Shown here: piece after piece, positions 26,101-35,577 of the stretch
Position numbering within the stretch: position 1 is the stretch's first letter
Layout: each line of letters begins with the position of its first letter
Source of the DNA: Cyathus striatus
Taxonomy: Eukaryota > Basidiomycota > Agaricomycetes > Agaricales > Nidulariaceae
Assembly: GCA_025738555.1 (NCBI GenBank)
Contig: JAOVFP010000008.1
Location: forward strand, 3,534,001 to 3,598,000
Length of the DNA stretch: 64,000 nt
Direction: 5' to 3'
The notes under the pieces: generated by a model
Database searches by the model: none
What the model saw: only the letters and a program-made list of their open reading frames with translations
Told to the model about the DNA's origin: nothing
Translations under genes and position numbers: made by a program

Positions 26101-26566
26101 CCTTGCGAGCCGATCAATCTCGGGACCCTCATCAACTCCATCCACCACGAAACATAAGACAAAAGTAGGTGCAATTGCTGGTGGTGCAGCTGGGGGTGTT
26201 GTTGGATTTATCTCTCTTCTTGGACTGGCATTTTTTATCCGCCATACAAGACGCCATATGAATGAAGCTTGCGTTCACCAGCCATTCTCCTCACATCTGG
26301 TACCAAATTACTCGGATAGCAGCACCCCACTCTCCAACCCAAACCATGCTACTGTTCATTCATCAAAAAGTGCGTCTTCTCCGCCACAAGGAGATCATTC
26401 CACAACAGGGATGCATAGTGCCGCATTGAGTAGCAGTGGTGGTACCGGCTCGGATCTTCGAATGGAATTTGAGCAATTACGACGTGATTTATCTGCACTA
26501 CAGACTGAGCATCTCCAGAACATAGAATCTCCTCCATCGTATCACTTTAATAGTGCTCGTATATAG
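23144..26566 (+). CDS. Secreted or membrane-anchored glutaminase, GtaA type (copy 1)
   Basis: Eighteen exons (23144-23314, 23362-23535, 23591-23699, 23756-23913, 23969-24081, 24144-24318, 24374-24600, 24658-24803, 24861-24920, 24976-25049, 25108-25169, 25222-25348, 25397-25546, 25599-25644, 25698-25751, 25802-25955, 26009-26047, 26101-26566) join in phase to 834 codons. Family landmarks are TSYIEVDGTAYQWTG, PTDLVRQSLPFGY, NMTW-type RTGMTWQSGG, CGDMLIMTLAHA and KSHWTMFTAATL, as in fungal GtaA proteins (DUF5127, DUF4965 and DUF1793 regions), which hydrolyse glutamine to glutamate outside the cell. A signal peptide follows Met1. A membrane segment lies at about 702-726, then a Ser-rich tail with a short coiled coil (FEQLRRDLSALQTEH). 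The intron at 25956 is GC-AG, as in copy 2. The start was chosen because it opens the signal peptide; a Met 24 codons upstream is less likely. Confidence 0.9.
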
Positions 26567-26669
26567 TTGGAAAATGCTGGTTCTGACCCGGAGGTCAATA
26601 ATTTGACTGGTGGGATGACGGTGCCATCTCATAGTTTCACTTCTGGAGAATCTCGCACTCCATTCTCTA

Positions 26670-27692
26670 TTGATATCTGCCTACAAATATATCTTGCCAT
26701 CTCTGGAACTACCAGCCCTTCGACGCTTTACTTTCTCCAGTTTTAAGGAGAAAAGACTACCTTCCACCGGAACGATGAATCCTATCAAGCCCATATTCCT
26801 CATGCTTCAACGGTCAGGATTTCCAAATGTCCAGTACTTGGACCTTAATATTTCGGCACCATTCATCGACGCGAAAGAACTCCTGGATATTCTACGAATT
26901 GTCCCAGCGCTGGAGCACTTCAAGTTCGCACTGAAGCCGTTCCTGCCGGGCATCACCAGCCCATCGGTGCGAATGAGCACGGGAGCCGAGCCTGTCGTAT
27001 TAAACAGCTTGACTTCATATCGTATTGACTTGAGCTCCCCGGGTGACAATAGGGATGGAAATTCAGCTCTCTTCAAATATCTAACGCTACCGGCATTGAG
27101 GGAATTTCGAGTAGCACTTCCGGTACGGAAGGAGGTCAAGTCCGACCGTACATCGCAATTTGCAGATCAAGCAGCGCTAGATCTTCTGCAACGTTCTCAT
27201 TGTCCATTGACAGTCCTTAAAATTAACTCGGAAACGAATATTTCGGAAACTACACTTTCAGACTTGCTGAAAGTCATGCCAACTCTGGAATGTCTCCATC
27301 TGGTGGGCCAGAATTATAATAGATACAGCCGAAAGGTCAAATTGAAAATTGAAAATAGCTTTTTCGAGTTACTTCTTCCCCGACCTCGAGAGTCTTCAAC
27401 TGAAAAATCTGACACGGTATACTTACCAAGGCTCTCTGAACTCTCTCTTGAAGGAACTCTTGTTGCGGACGGAGATGTACTATTCAGTGCCCTCGGCTAC
27501 CGATAGAAAGCTGAGGATCGGGGAATGCAAAGGCTTTCGCGATTTCGCTTGTATAAAAATGGATTTGTCAAGTTGATAAACGATAACATTCAACTGCGTC
27601 GGCGGTTTCAGGATTTGCTGATGAGAGGGATGGATGTCGTTTGGCAGGAACCGTATGGAATTGAACAAGATATGAAACCTACTCGATATTGA
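26670..27692 (+). pseudogene. C-terminal remnant of an F-box/LRR-type protein
   Basis: The frame starts inside a leucine-rich stretch (YILPSLELPALRRFTF) and runs 278 codons through repeated L-x-x-L elements such as VMPTLECLHLVG and LPRLSELSLEG. It meets an in-frame TAG at 27504-27506 and continues in the same frame to 27692 with NIQLRRRFQDLLMRGMDVVW. That ending resembles the C terminus of the large Agaricomycete F-box family, which supplies substrate adaptors for SCF ubiquitin ligases. The F-box half is missing because the frame begins just after the end of the duplicated arm (about 26632). Truncation plus a nonsense codon make it a pseudogene. Confidence 0.7.
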
Positions 27693-28218
27693 GGCTAATT
27701 TGCTTGTATTTTATTACTTTTATATGACTATTTAGTACTTCTCTCTTCCAAATCTCGGTGGAGAATGGTCAATGGAACACCCTTTGGTTGGGGTTGGGCT
27801 AGGGTATGCTCCCTTCTTTGTTCTTTCAATTCAACAACTACCCTTTATTTCGACATATATATATTCTATGTATTTTACGAATTGCATTGCGTGTGAACAG
27901 CTATATGTTGGTTTAGAGGTTGTCTCAAGGTTGTCTGTCGTCAAAATCTTCGCGTCTAGCATCTTCATCCTCCAGGCATTCCCAGCATCCAGCATCCAGC
28001 ATCTCCAGCATCTCCAGTCGCTTCAGCACTCTCGCTTTATAGCATCATCGCAACATCACCCATCTCGATTCCCCGTGCTCTCCTTACTCGTTGGCAGCTC
28101 TTCAGTGTCAGCCGCAGTTTCAAGTTTTAAGCTCTTTACTTTCTCTATCTTTGCTACTTCTGCTTCCTGCTTCTAGCTACTTCTCGACACCTAGTCTTAT
28201 CCTATCTGCTTGCCCAAC
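27693..28218 (+). other. Upstream and 5' UTR region of family copy B
   Basis: From about 27950 the plus strand is rich in CT and CATC (for example CAGCATCCAGCATCCAGCATC at about 27981), as is usual in basidiomycete 5' leaders. No separate gene is supported. The 134-codon ORF at 27772-28176 is of the Leu/Ser/Phe type that pyrimidine-rich DNA gives. Confidence 0.4.
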
Positions 28219-29970
28219 ATGAAGCACGAAAGGTTGGCCGCGAAGCTCAACTCCTCAAAGTCAAACTCCACCCGTGCCGGAAAAAACCACAGCAATAGCT
28301 CTACGAGGTCTCTAGTAGAGTCTATCCGCAATCGAGCAGTGGAAAGTGCAGATTACGATACGGTGCAATCTGCTGCTGCTCAGTGCTGAGGAGATGAAGC
28401 GCTCGCCTTGTAAGCCGTTTCTTTCTTTCTACCTCTTCCTTATAACCCCTACTGATTAGACTGGCGGCCAACAAAAGCACACCGTCTCGCCTCCGAATTT
28501 TTCGAGGATTTAGCACCGACCGCGTTTACCAACTACCGGGACCAGAGGAGTTCAACGCGTCTTGGGTCTGTTATACCGTCTCTTCCTCTCGCTCTATTGT
28601 CCTCTCGATCTACTGCAGCTGAGCCCGCTCGACGGTGGTTATCGATGTGGAGCCCGAGAACAATGAAGAGGATGAAGGCTTCGATATTGCGGATGAAGAC
28701 GTGGATAAAGATGAAGATGAGGAAGAGCCAGAGGACACCATTGGTGATTCCCTTAGTTCAATCATGATGACAACACTACGAGCCCGGAGTCTCGAGGAGC
28801 AGACCGATGACTTCCTGGACACGGTACCGGTTCCGATCACCACGCAAACGGCACAGGTGTCTACGCTGTTCTCCGTACCCAGTCAACCGTCAGCACTCAA
28901 CCAGCCGTCGGTACCCAACCAGCCCGTACCTAGTCAGCTCGTACCCAGTCAGCTCTCACTCAGTCAGCCGTCTATACCCAGTCAGCCTGACGACGATGAT
29001 GATGATGATGACGAGTTCTTCGACGCAGTAGGTCAGTTGGCCGATCCTGAAGCTAACGACGTTTCGACGAGTATTTCTTCGGATACGGGTCAATTGGCAG
29101 AACAGTCTCAACAGCCAAATGAGCGCAAGGACTTGGCAAGGACGATACAAGCACGGAGTTCATCGGAGTGGGTCTGGTTTCAGCATCAGCAAACTTGTCC
29201 ACTCCTCAGGTCGAGCCATCATTGGGATTGCCCTCGTCTGGTGAGGATTCGGACCTTGTCACCAACTGTCTTCCTCCCGCCTCCGATCCGGTTTCATTGG
29301 TTCACTCTCTTGCTGGTTCCAATACTGCAGTCAATTTACTTTCTTCTCCTTGCTTAATGTCGAATTCCAATTTTCAACCTAGTTCTTCAGATGAAAATGT
29401 TTCTAGTCCTCAAAATGCTTTAAGTGCTTCTCTGCTTCCTCAAATGCTTCAATACTTGCGTCCTTCTGCTGCTTTGAATAATGATGCCTCTACTGTTTTT
29501 GTTGCTTCTTCCTCTTCTCATGTCCAACACGAATCGCTACTATCCGGTTTTCAACACAATGACCACGTGCTTTCTGCTGCTTCTGCGATCCCAAATCATG
29601 AACATTATTCTGCTGCTATTTCCCAGTCTATTCTACTTGAAACAAATGGTACTGAACACTATTCTTCCGCTATATCCTCTCATGCTGGCTGGTTCACCGT
29701 ATCCAGTTCCTGAGATACCAGCTGTGCCCCCCATGGAACCGAAGGCAGCTGAAAGCTACGAAAACTGGTTCGACGTCGACATTCGCCAGTGGAAGTTGAG
29801 AATCATGTCGTCCGTACGTGATTCGGGCGTGACCGCAACAAAGGTATGAATTTATTTAGTTATCTTTACGGCTAATTTGCGACTAATACAACTCAATCTT
29901 TTTATAGCATGAAAGTGGTGAAGAGCGTGCCGAGGTCGAAGCACCGAACAAGAGAGATGCTTACACCAGG

Positions 29971-31257
29971 CAAGGGGGTGCCTTCCGAACAATCCGTGAA
30001 AGCAACCTATCCCATCACCCCGTGGGAAGTGGCTGTGGCTAGGCGCGGAAATGGCGTGTAGCCGGTTGCCGGTGCATCACATGGCATCAGCGCGCGCGCG
30101 CGCGTTGATCCAAATCGCGCACAAAAGGTGTTCTGCTGTTAATCAGCATGCATCTTTGATCTGTTCACCATATCAAAGTAGGCTTAGGGTACTTCTAGTA
30201 TATATAATGGTTGAATGTATCTATAATTAATTTCAATTGGTAAATGACCGCCATTCAGTTCTATCATGCACTGAATCACTATAAAGCTTGAGTTAGAACT
30301 TTGCCGATATGTAGATTAATCTCCTCAGCTTGACCTCAGCTAAATCTGCTTAAACCATACCTCTTCCTGTCTAGATAGTAACCACACCAATATCAATTAA
30401 ATTAGATGAGTTATCAATTTCAACAACCATTGACCCAGGTGATGGGTGTCATCACATTATATGTAACAGATGCAGAAGAGATATTACACTCACAGTGGCT
30501 GCTAATTTTGAATCTCTTATAAAATATCAAAATGGAAAGTCTTGTAAGAAGATAGCTAAAAAATGGCCTTGAATGGAACTATGATTTATCCCCTTCTATG
30601 AATATTCAGGAGGGATCTGGTACTGCTGGTGCTTCTGGAACTTCAACTGAGATGCTTGCTACACCTCTGTCTTGTCCTGGAATAGCTGTTTTATGTAAAC
30701 CTGGATCTATATGGACAACATATCCATACAAAAGACATGAAGCAAATCCACTTTCATGGATACCTATTGCATTTGATCATGAGCAAGATAAAATATTTCT
30801 CAGGTCACATAAATGCATTGAAGAAGAAGATAAAGCAAATGAAAGTAACAAATTAATATATTCAGGAGGAACTCCTGCTTAAATTGCCAACATATTCCAA
30901 ACTTGAATAGTTTTAGAATATTTATGGATCAAGCAGAGACTGTAAAAGCACATACCTCATGGGACTATCTCAACTTTAAACAGCTCAAATCTGCTATGAT
31001 AAAAATGAGGAGTCAAATGACTACATTACATTCAAAGGTAAGAAATAAAATAGAACTATGTACTTTTGTGTAATAATTTTAAAGCCCTAGTCAAATAGTC
31101 AAGGCTCAAACACGGACTCACGATGCGCGTGCGCGCGTTGATGTCATGTGACATACCGGCAACCGGCTACAGGCCATTTCCGCGCCTTGCCACAGCCACT
31201 TCCCACGGGGTGATGGGATAGGTTGCTTTCACGGATTGTTCGGAAGACACCCCCTTG
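29971..31257. mobile_element. 1.3 kb TIR element with 8-bp target duplication
   Basis: Ends read inward as CAAGGGGGTGYCTTCCGAAC and the inverted repeats extend roughly 170 bp, including alternating GCGCGC near 30088 and 31130. ACACCAGG flanks it at 29963-29970 and 31258-31265. The interior 30400-31030 holds a broken frame with HIICNRCRRDI and later GGTPCLNCQHIPN. It resembles the N-terminal Cys-rich part of a transposon-associated protein family I have seen in Agaricales. So this is a deletion derivative of a larger element. Confidence 0.85.
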
Positions 31258-31297
31258 ACACCAGGCAGGAGGACTCTTCGATCAGTGCAGTCACAAC

Positions 31298-31985
31298 CAG
31301 TGATGTTCTTGACACTGTCGGACACTGTCAGACAATTTCGTCAGACAGCTCCGACACTTTTGACATCAAGGTGTCAGATGTCAATGCGTGATCGCGTGAA
31401 ACAACTTGGGTACTAATATAACTTGAAATTGAATGGTAATTTACAAAGTATTAAATTCCGAACAACCTTTTATATGCTTTCTGTGTAAAGCATACATGAC
31501 TCTACAATCTTTTCCTCTGTCCATGGATATACACCAATCCCCTGATGATATCTATCGAGCTCAGAACTCCATGTTTGTCCAGCTTTATGTGTAAGGCAGA
31601 ATTTGCATCATGTGCTGAAATAAGTGTTGTTGTCCTTATACTTTGTTGTAGACCTATAAAAGTAGTTCCAAACATCGGAAGAAATCATGGGGAGTGGTTT
31701 GAGTTGAGCAGAAGTACGATACCGTATACACTGGGGTATTTTATTCATTATGCACTTCATTGGCAAGCAATACTTGACACTACTCGCTCATCGTGTTGGA
31801 CATTGTTCACTCACTGTAGTAAATTAAGCGAAATACAAATACAATTTTTCTGCTAAGTGGAGCATATGGTCATGCAATGACACCACCAAAACGTCAGACA
31901 GTGTCAATGATGTTGTCGGACAATGTCCGACACTGGTGTCGGCGTTAACATGTCAATGTGTCGGACATTCTAGTGACCATCACTG
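31298..31985. mobile_element. 688 bp hAT-like MITE
   Basis: Ends are CAGTGATG and its inverse, with GTCACAAC duplicated on both sides (31290-31297 and 31986-31993). The 8-bp duplication and the CAGTGATG type of end fit the hAT superfamily. Subterminal TGTCGGACA or GTCAGACA motifs recur at both ends (31310-31380, 31895-31970). It sits only 32 bp from the preceding element. No transposase frame. Confidence 0.85.
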
Positions 31986-32797
31986 GTCACAACTCCACCA
32001 ACACCGCCTAGCGCCGGAACTACCACATCTCTTGTCCTGCACTCACCGCACGCGCCAAGCACGCTCACCCCCGTGCAGACCGATACCGAGGTGCCTCGGG
32101 GAATTAAGCGTCGTCGAGACGATGACGAAGCTATTCCCTCAGATCGTCCGACAAAACGAAGGAGGATATGTTCTGCTGTCCTTTCGGAGGGTCCCTCTGT
32201 ACAAGATCGTTCTTCACCCGTCCCCTCCACATCCGCCGTTACGGCTGATATAGAACAGCAAGTTCCAACTTCGAGATATTTCTGCGTATCACCCTCTTCA
32301 CCTTCTTCACCCTCTCCACCGCCCCGCCCATCCTCTGTCCGCATGCCTGAGCCTCGTTTCCCTTCAAGTCAGAAGCGGTGTAGGGATGACGAAGAATGTA
32401 CTCTTTCCAGCGACCCTCTAGCGACTCAACGGAAGACCAAGCGTCGTCGTTCGGACGTTCCATCCTCCGTGGATCTTACACTGAAGTCTTCTAAACTCGT
32501 GTCCGATACATCTAGACGACGTGTACAAGATATCGGTTCTCAGAAGCCAAAGAAGAAGAAGAGTCTCGAGAACAAGGAGAATGCTACTTGTGCTTCTGAA
32601 ACTTCTTCGCGATACGCGACGAAATCGGCATCTCACGCTGATAACGCCCCCGCTGTCTCGAAATCTTCCGCCCTCGATAATTCTCTCGTTAAAGACCGTT
32701 CGTCAATACCACGTACCGTTCTAGGAACGATCAAGAGTCTGCTATCATTCTGGTCGTAGTGCTCTCTTCCCATTATTTTATTTTTATTTATTACATA

Positions 32798-32852
32798 GAG
32801 AAGCAGGTCTCGATCTCGAGTCCTCTCAGCGTATCGCTTATGCGATCCTCTC
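32798..32852 (+). other. Conserved 3' double stem-loop module, copy B
   Basis: Starts 38 bp after the B stop. Stem 1 is GGTCTCG with CGAGTCC around ATCT (one mismatch), closed by GAGA and TCTC. Stem 2 is a perfect ATCGC-TTAT-GCGAT. A T-rich run ending CATAG precedes it, resembling a 3' splice site. Two further hairpins follow in the tandem repeat at 32877. Confidence 0.65.
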
Positions 32853-32876
32853 TGTGAACCACTCTCCCTCATTGTT

Positions 32877-33038
32877 GGCTCTCGCTCCTCAGCGGTTGAG
32901 TTCGCAGATCTTTGTCTCGTGTACTTATGGTGTCATGTTGTACGCTATTCAGCGTGTGGCTCCCGCCCTTCAGCGGTTGAGTTAGCAGATCTTTGTCTCA
33001 TGCGATCGTAGTGTTATGTTGTACGCTATTCAGCGTGT
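32877..33038 (+). repeat. Tandem duplication of an 81-bp unit carrying hairpins
   Basis: Two units of exactly 81 bp (32877-32957 and 32958-33038), each running from GGCTCYCGC to CAGCGTGT. Each has a hairpin around CAGCGGTTGAG (such as CCGC-CCTTCA-GCGG) and a perfect ACGCT-ATTC-AGCGT hairpin. A single diverged unit follows copy F. It belongs to the conserved 3' region of the family. Confidence 0.7.
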
Positions 33039-35418
33039 CATATCATTATTTATATTTATACTTTCTCTCTCTTTGATACTTGCATATTATAAACTATACT
33101 TTGTACCGGTACACACAGACTATTCACACACACAGACTATCAATTGTACTTCTACTATACATTCGCTATACCTACAGTTTTGAATACAAATGTGTAGATA
33201 TCTTGATTTGGATCGAAAGTGTAAGACTCCGAGCAGGAAGCAAATTTCTTCACGTCGTGTTTTGTCCGAAGTCAACACGTAGTAAGGATATATCTTGTCC
33301 TTCGTGGTACAGCGCGTTTAATACTATTTATTTGTGTAATTGATGATTTAGGCCATTGATTGTATCGTTTCAAATAAGTTCAAGCTTTAAGCTTAATAGG
33401 TGCGTGCCAGTGCGTCGTTGGTTGCTGTAGAAGTAGCAGAAAAGGTCATGAGCGTTTAGATGAGTAGTTCCAGAACGCTAATGTCGGGGAAGTCTGCGAG
33501 GTGGCTTCTAATAGACAGCCATCGTCCTCAATACGAGGGAAAATGCTCGTAGGTGGACATTATAGGCCACGAAGCATGATAAAGAAGTCTCCGACTGATT
33601 CCGATGAGCGACTCTGGCCACTGCTCATGGAAAACACAGTCTCGCTGACGTTGCGCACGCGGCCGTAGAGAAAGATGTAGCTCATGGGCCATCTAGTTGG
33701 TGATGAGACTGGTCCATCTATGTGAAAGGGGCAGTTTTGTAACTTACTGATAGATGGCTCGAGGGTAGCACATGACAGGTGTTCAGCTAGTGCTTTAGTA
33801 TTACATGTCTTCAGTAGACTGCGCGGACTACTGATTTCGAGAAGTACAAGAAACACTGTAGCGGGAACCCCGGATGATAATAAGGACCTTGTAGCTTGTT
33901 TTGCGTTCACGTCTAGTATAGAAAACTAGAAACCGCTGATTGGATGGGCAACGGGATATCCACTGCAAAGGTGACGTATCGCACTATTTTCTGGGAGGTG
34001 AGCTCCAAGGGGTAGGCCGATGTATTCATTGTACACCGTGAACACGCAAGTCTAGTCCTAGGTGTAGGGTAGACGGCTACGGCCTGTCACTCATGGTATA
34101 GTACCACTGATGCACCCGCGACCGTCTTGCATTCCGATTCATATACATAGCTGACGATCTCGACGCCTTCCCTTATAATTTAGACACCCAACTTTGCGAA
34201 CCACGAAGATTCCGATCGCGGAAGCTAATCGACGATGTAGGGTGTGGGGATGTCTGGTAGGCAATTTAACGTCCTTAAACTTCGCTCTGGCTTCGTGCTT
34301 GGCCATATTCTTCAACCACGACAGGAATCAACCCCCACTGGGCCACCCCTCATCATAGGCCTCCCTGTGTCCATTCGCAGGATACCAGCCCAAGGACAAT
34401 TTCTTATCACCCAGCCTCTCTTCGTAGGTCTCTAGTACCAGCCGCCGGTTGATAAGTAGGTCGAAAGGGACCGTGCGCACTATGAGAATGGACAAGCAGA
34501 GGTCATCAACTGGTAAACTCTAGAGCCTGTAAAAAACGTATGACGCTACAGCAAAAGAGGGGCAAAAAAAAAAGGACTCACATCTCGTACAAACCATCCG
34601 TTTATATCACAGGTCAGCACGATCTCGAAGATAGTCAAAACACAAGCAGCCGCTTCCGCCAGATGTTACTAGCCAAATGTTCACTGGCTCCAGACTGTTT
34701 CAATGTACACAGTTGTTAATGGTACCAGCACGACGCGTAGTTGAAGATTGAGGGTCGCTGGGTACCAAAGACTAGCATTTTGTGCGTAAGTGCCATAAAC
34801 ACTAGAATGGTAGTTGAAATGTTGAAGGGTTAACGAAGTCCCGATAAGCTGTTAGACGTGTGAACTACTAAGTATTAGTAGTAAATTCGACTACAATGTC
34901 TTGAAACGTACTACTTACTGATATCGATATACGAGTCAAGCATAAAATTAAAACATTGAACCTGATGACGAAGACAAGGATACATGTACATAGGAGCAGG
35001 AGTATGAGGATTGGACGAGAACTTAGCTGGACGTAGTGATAATCGGAGAGATCGGCCGGGTTTCGGACGTTCCCGAAATAAGTAAATCAATGACGTTTTT
35101 CACAAATTCCAACTTGAACCGTCCTCGATCCTATCCTCTTGCCAACCTCTTGCATCCTCGACATCCTCGACATCCTCTACTTTATCCCCTAGCTATTTGC
35201 CTTTTCCGCCCCCGACTGTTCGTACCAACTTCAAACTCTCTTAAACTTGAGCTTCCTCTTCCCTCTGAGGTCCTCTTCGCTTGTCGCCCCTACCAGCCGT
35301 GGTCAGCCTCCCTCAAATGCCACTCTACACACTCGTCTTTCCTGCTTTTGAACCTTCCGGCTCCTCAAAACTTCAACCTTTCGTCTGATTTGCGTACCCT
35401 TCTCTCTGCGTTCCCATA
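33039..35418. other. Intergenic region between copies B and C
   Basis: The first 100 bp continue the B 3' flank (TTGTACCGGTACA followed by CAGACTATTCACACA, also present after copy F). Beyond it no gene could be named. A 116-codon minus-strand ORF (33910-33560) and broken minus-strand frames at 33900-34500 may be remnants of one decayed gene, but I recognise no domain. 35100-35418 is pyrimidine-rich and probably the 5' leader of copy C. Confidence 0.35.
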
Positions 35419-35577
35419 ATGAAGACCATTGCAAACCATACTTCTCCCAATCGTCAGCTTCCACGTCCGCACATCCCAAGAGGCATCCTTCCCGGAATCA
35501 AAATAATAGCTCAACCCGGGCTCTCGTAAAAGCGATTTGTGGCGCAAGTTCGAGCGATGCGAATTCTGATCCTGGAC

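Larger units (their letters stand above)
1..26632 (+). repeat. Left arm of large inverted duplication
   Basis: Base 1 corresponds to about 55744 of the right arm in reverse complement, and base 26632 to about 45489. Collinear shared blocks are 1-3108, 8645-11242 and 22884-26632; the rest is inserted transposons. Homology stops near 26632, where the F-box remnant begins. The outer end lies beyond the window, so the true length is unknown. The arm carries family copy A and glutaminase copy 1. CpG sites present in the right arm are often TpG or CpA here. Confidence 0.9.
28219..32759 (+). pseudogene. Family copy B, interrupted by two TIR elements
   Basis: Exon 1 is 28219-28409 (MKHERLAAKL), exon 2 28460-29843, exon 3 29908-32759. 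It has the family marks: acidic DEEEPED, QPSVPSQ-type repeats, DDDDEFFDA, YENWFDVDIRQWKLR, PRGIKRRRDD, PTKRRR, KKKKSLENKEN and terminal IKSLLSFWS. Lesions: an indel before the exon 1 donor puts exon 1 out of frame, and two frame changes occur in exon 2 (near 29110 and near 29690). Insertions at 29971-31257 and 31298-31985 split exon 3. If both are removed together with one target copy each, exon 3 reads in frame to the stop. A recently inactivated copy; protein function unknown. Confidence 0.8.

Noticed and set aside
30088..30103. Alternating GCGCGC tract as a regulatory or Z-DNA site
   Set aside because: A similar tract lies at the mirrored position (about 31130), so it is part of the inverted repeat of the 1.3 kb element.
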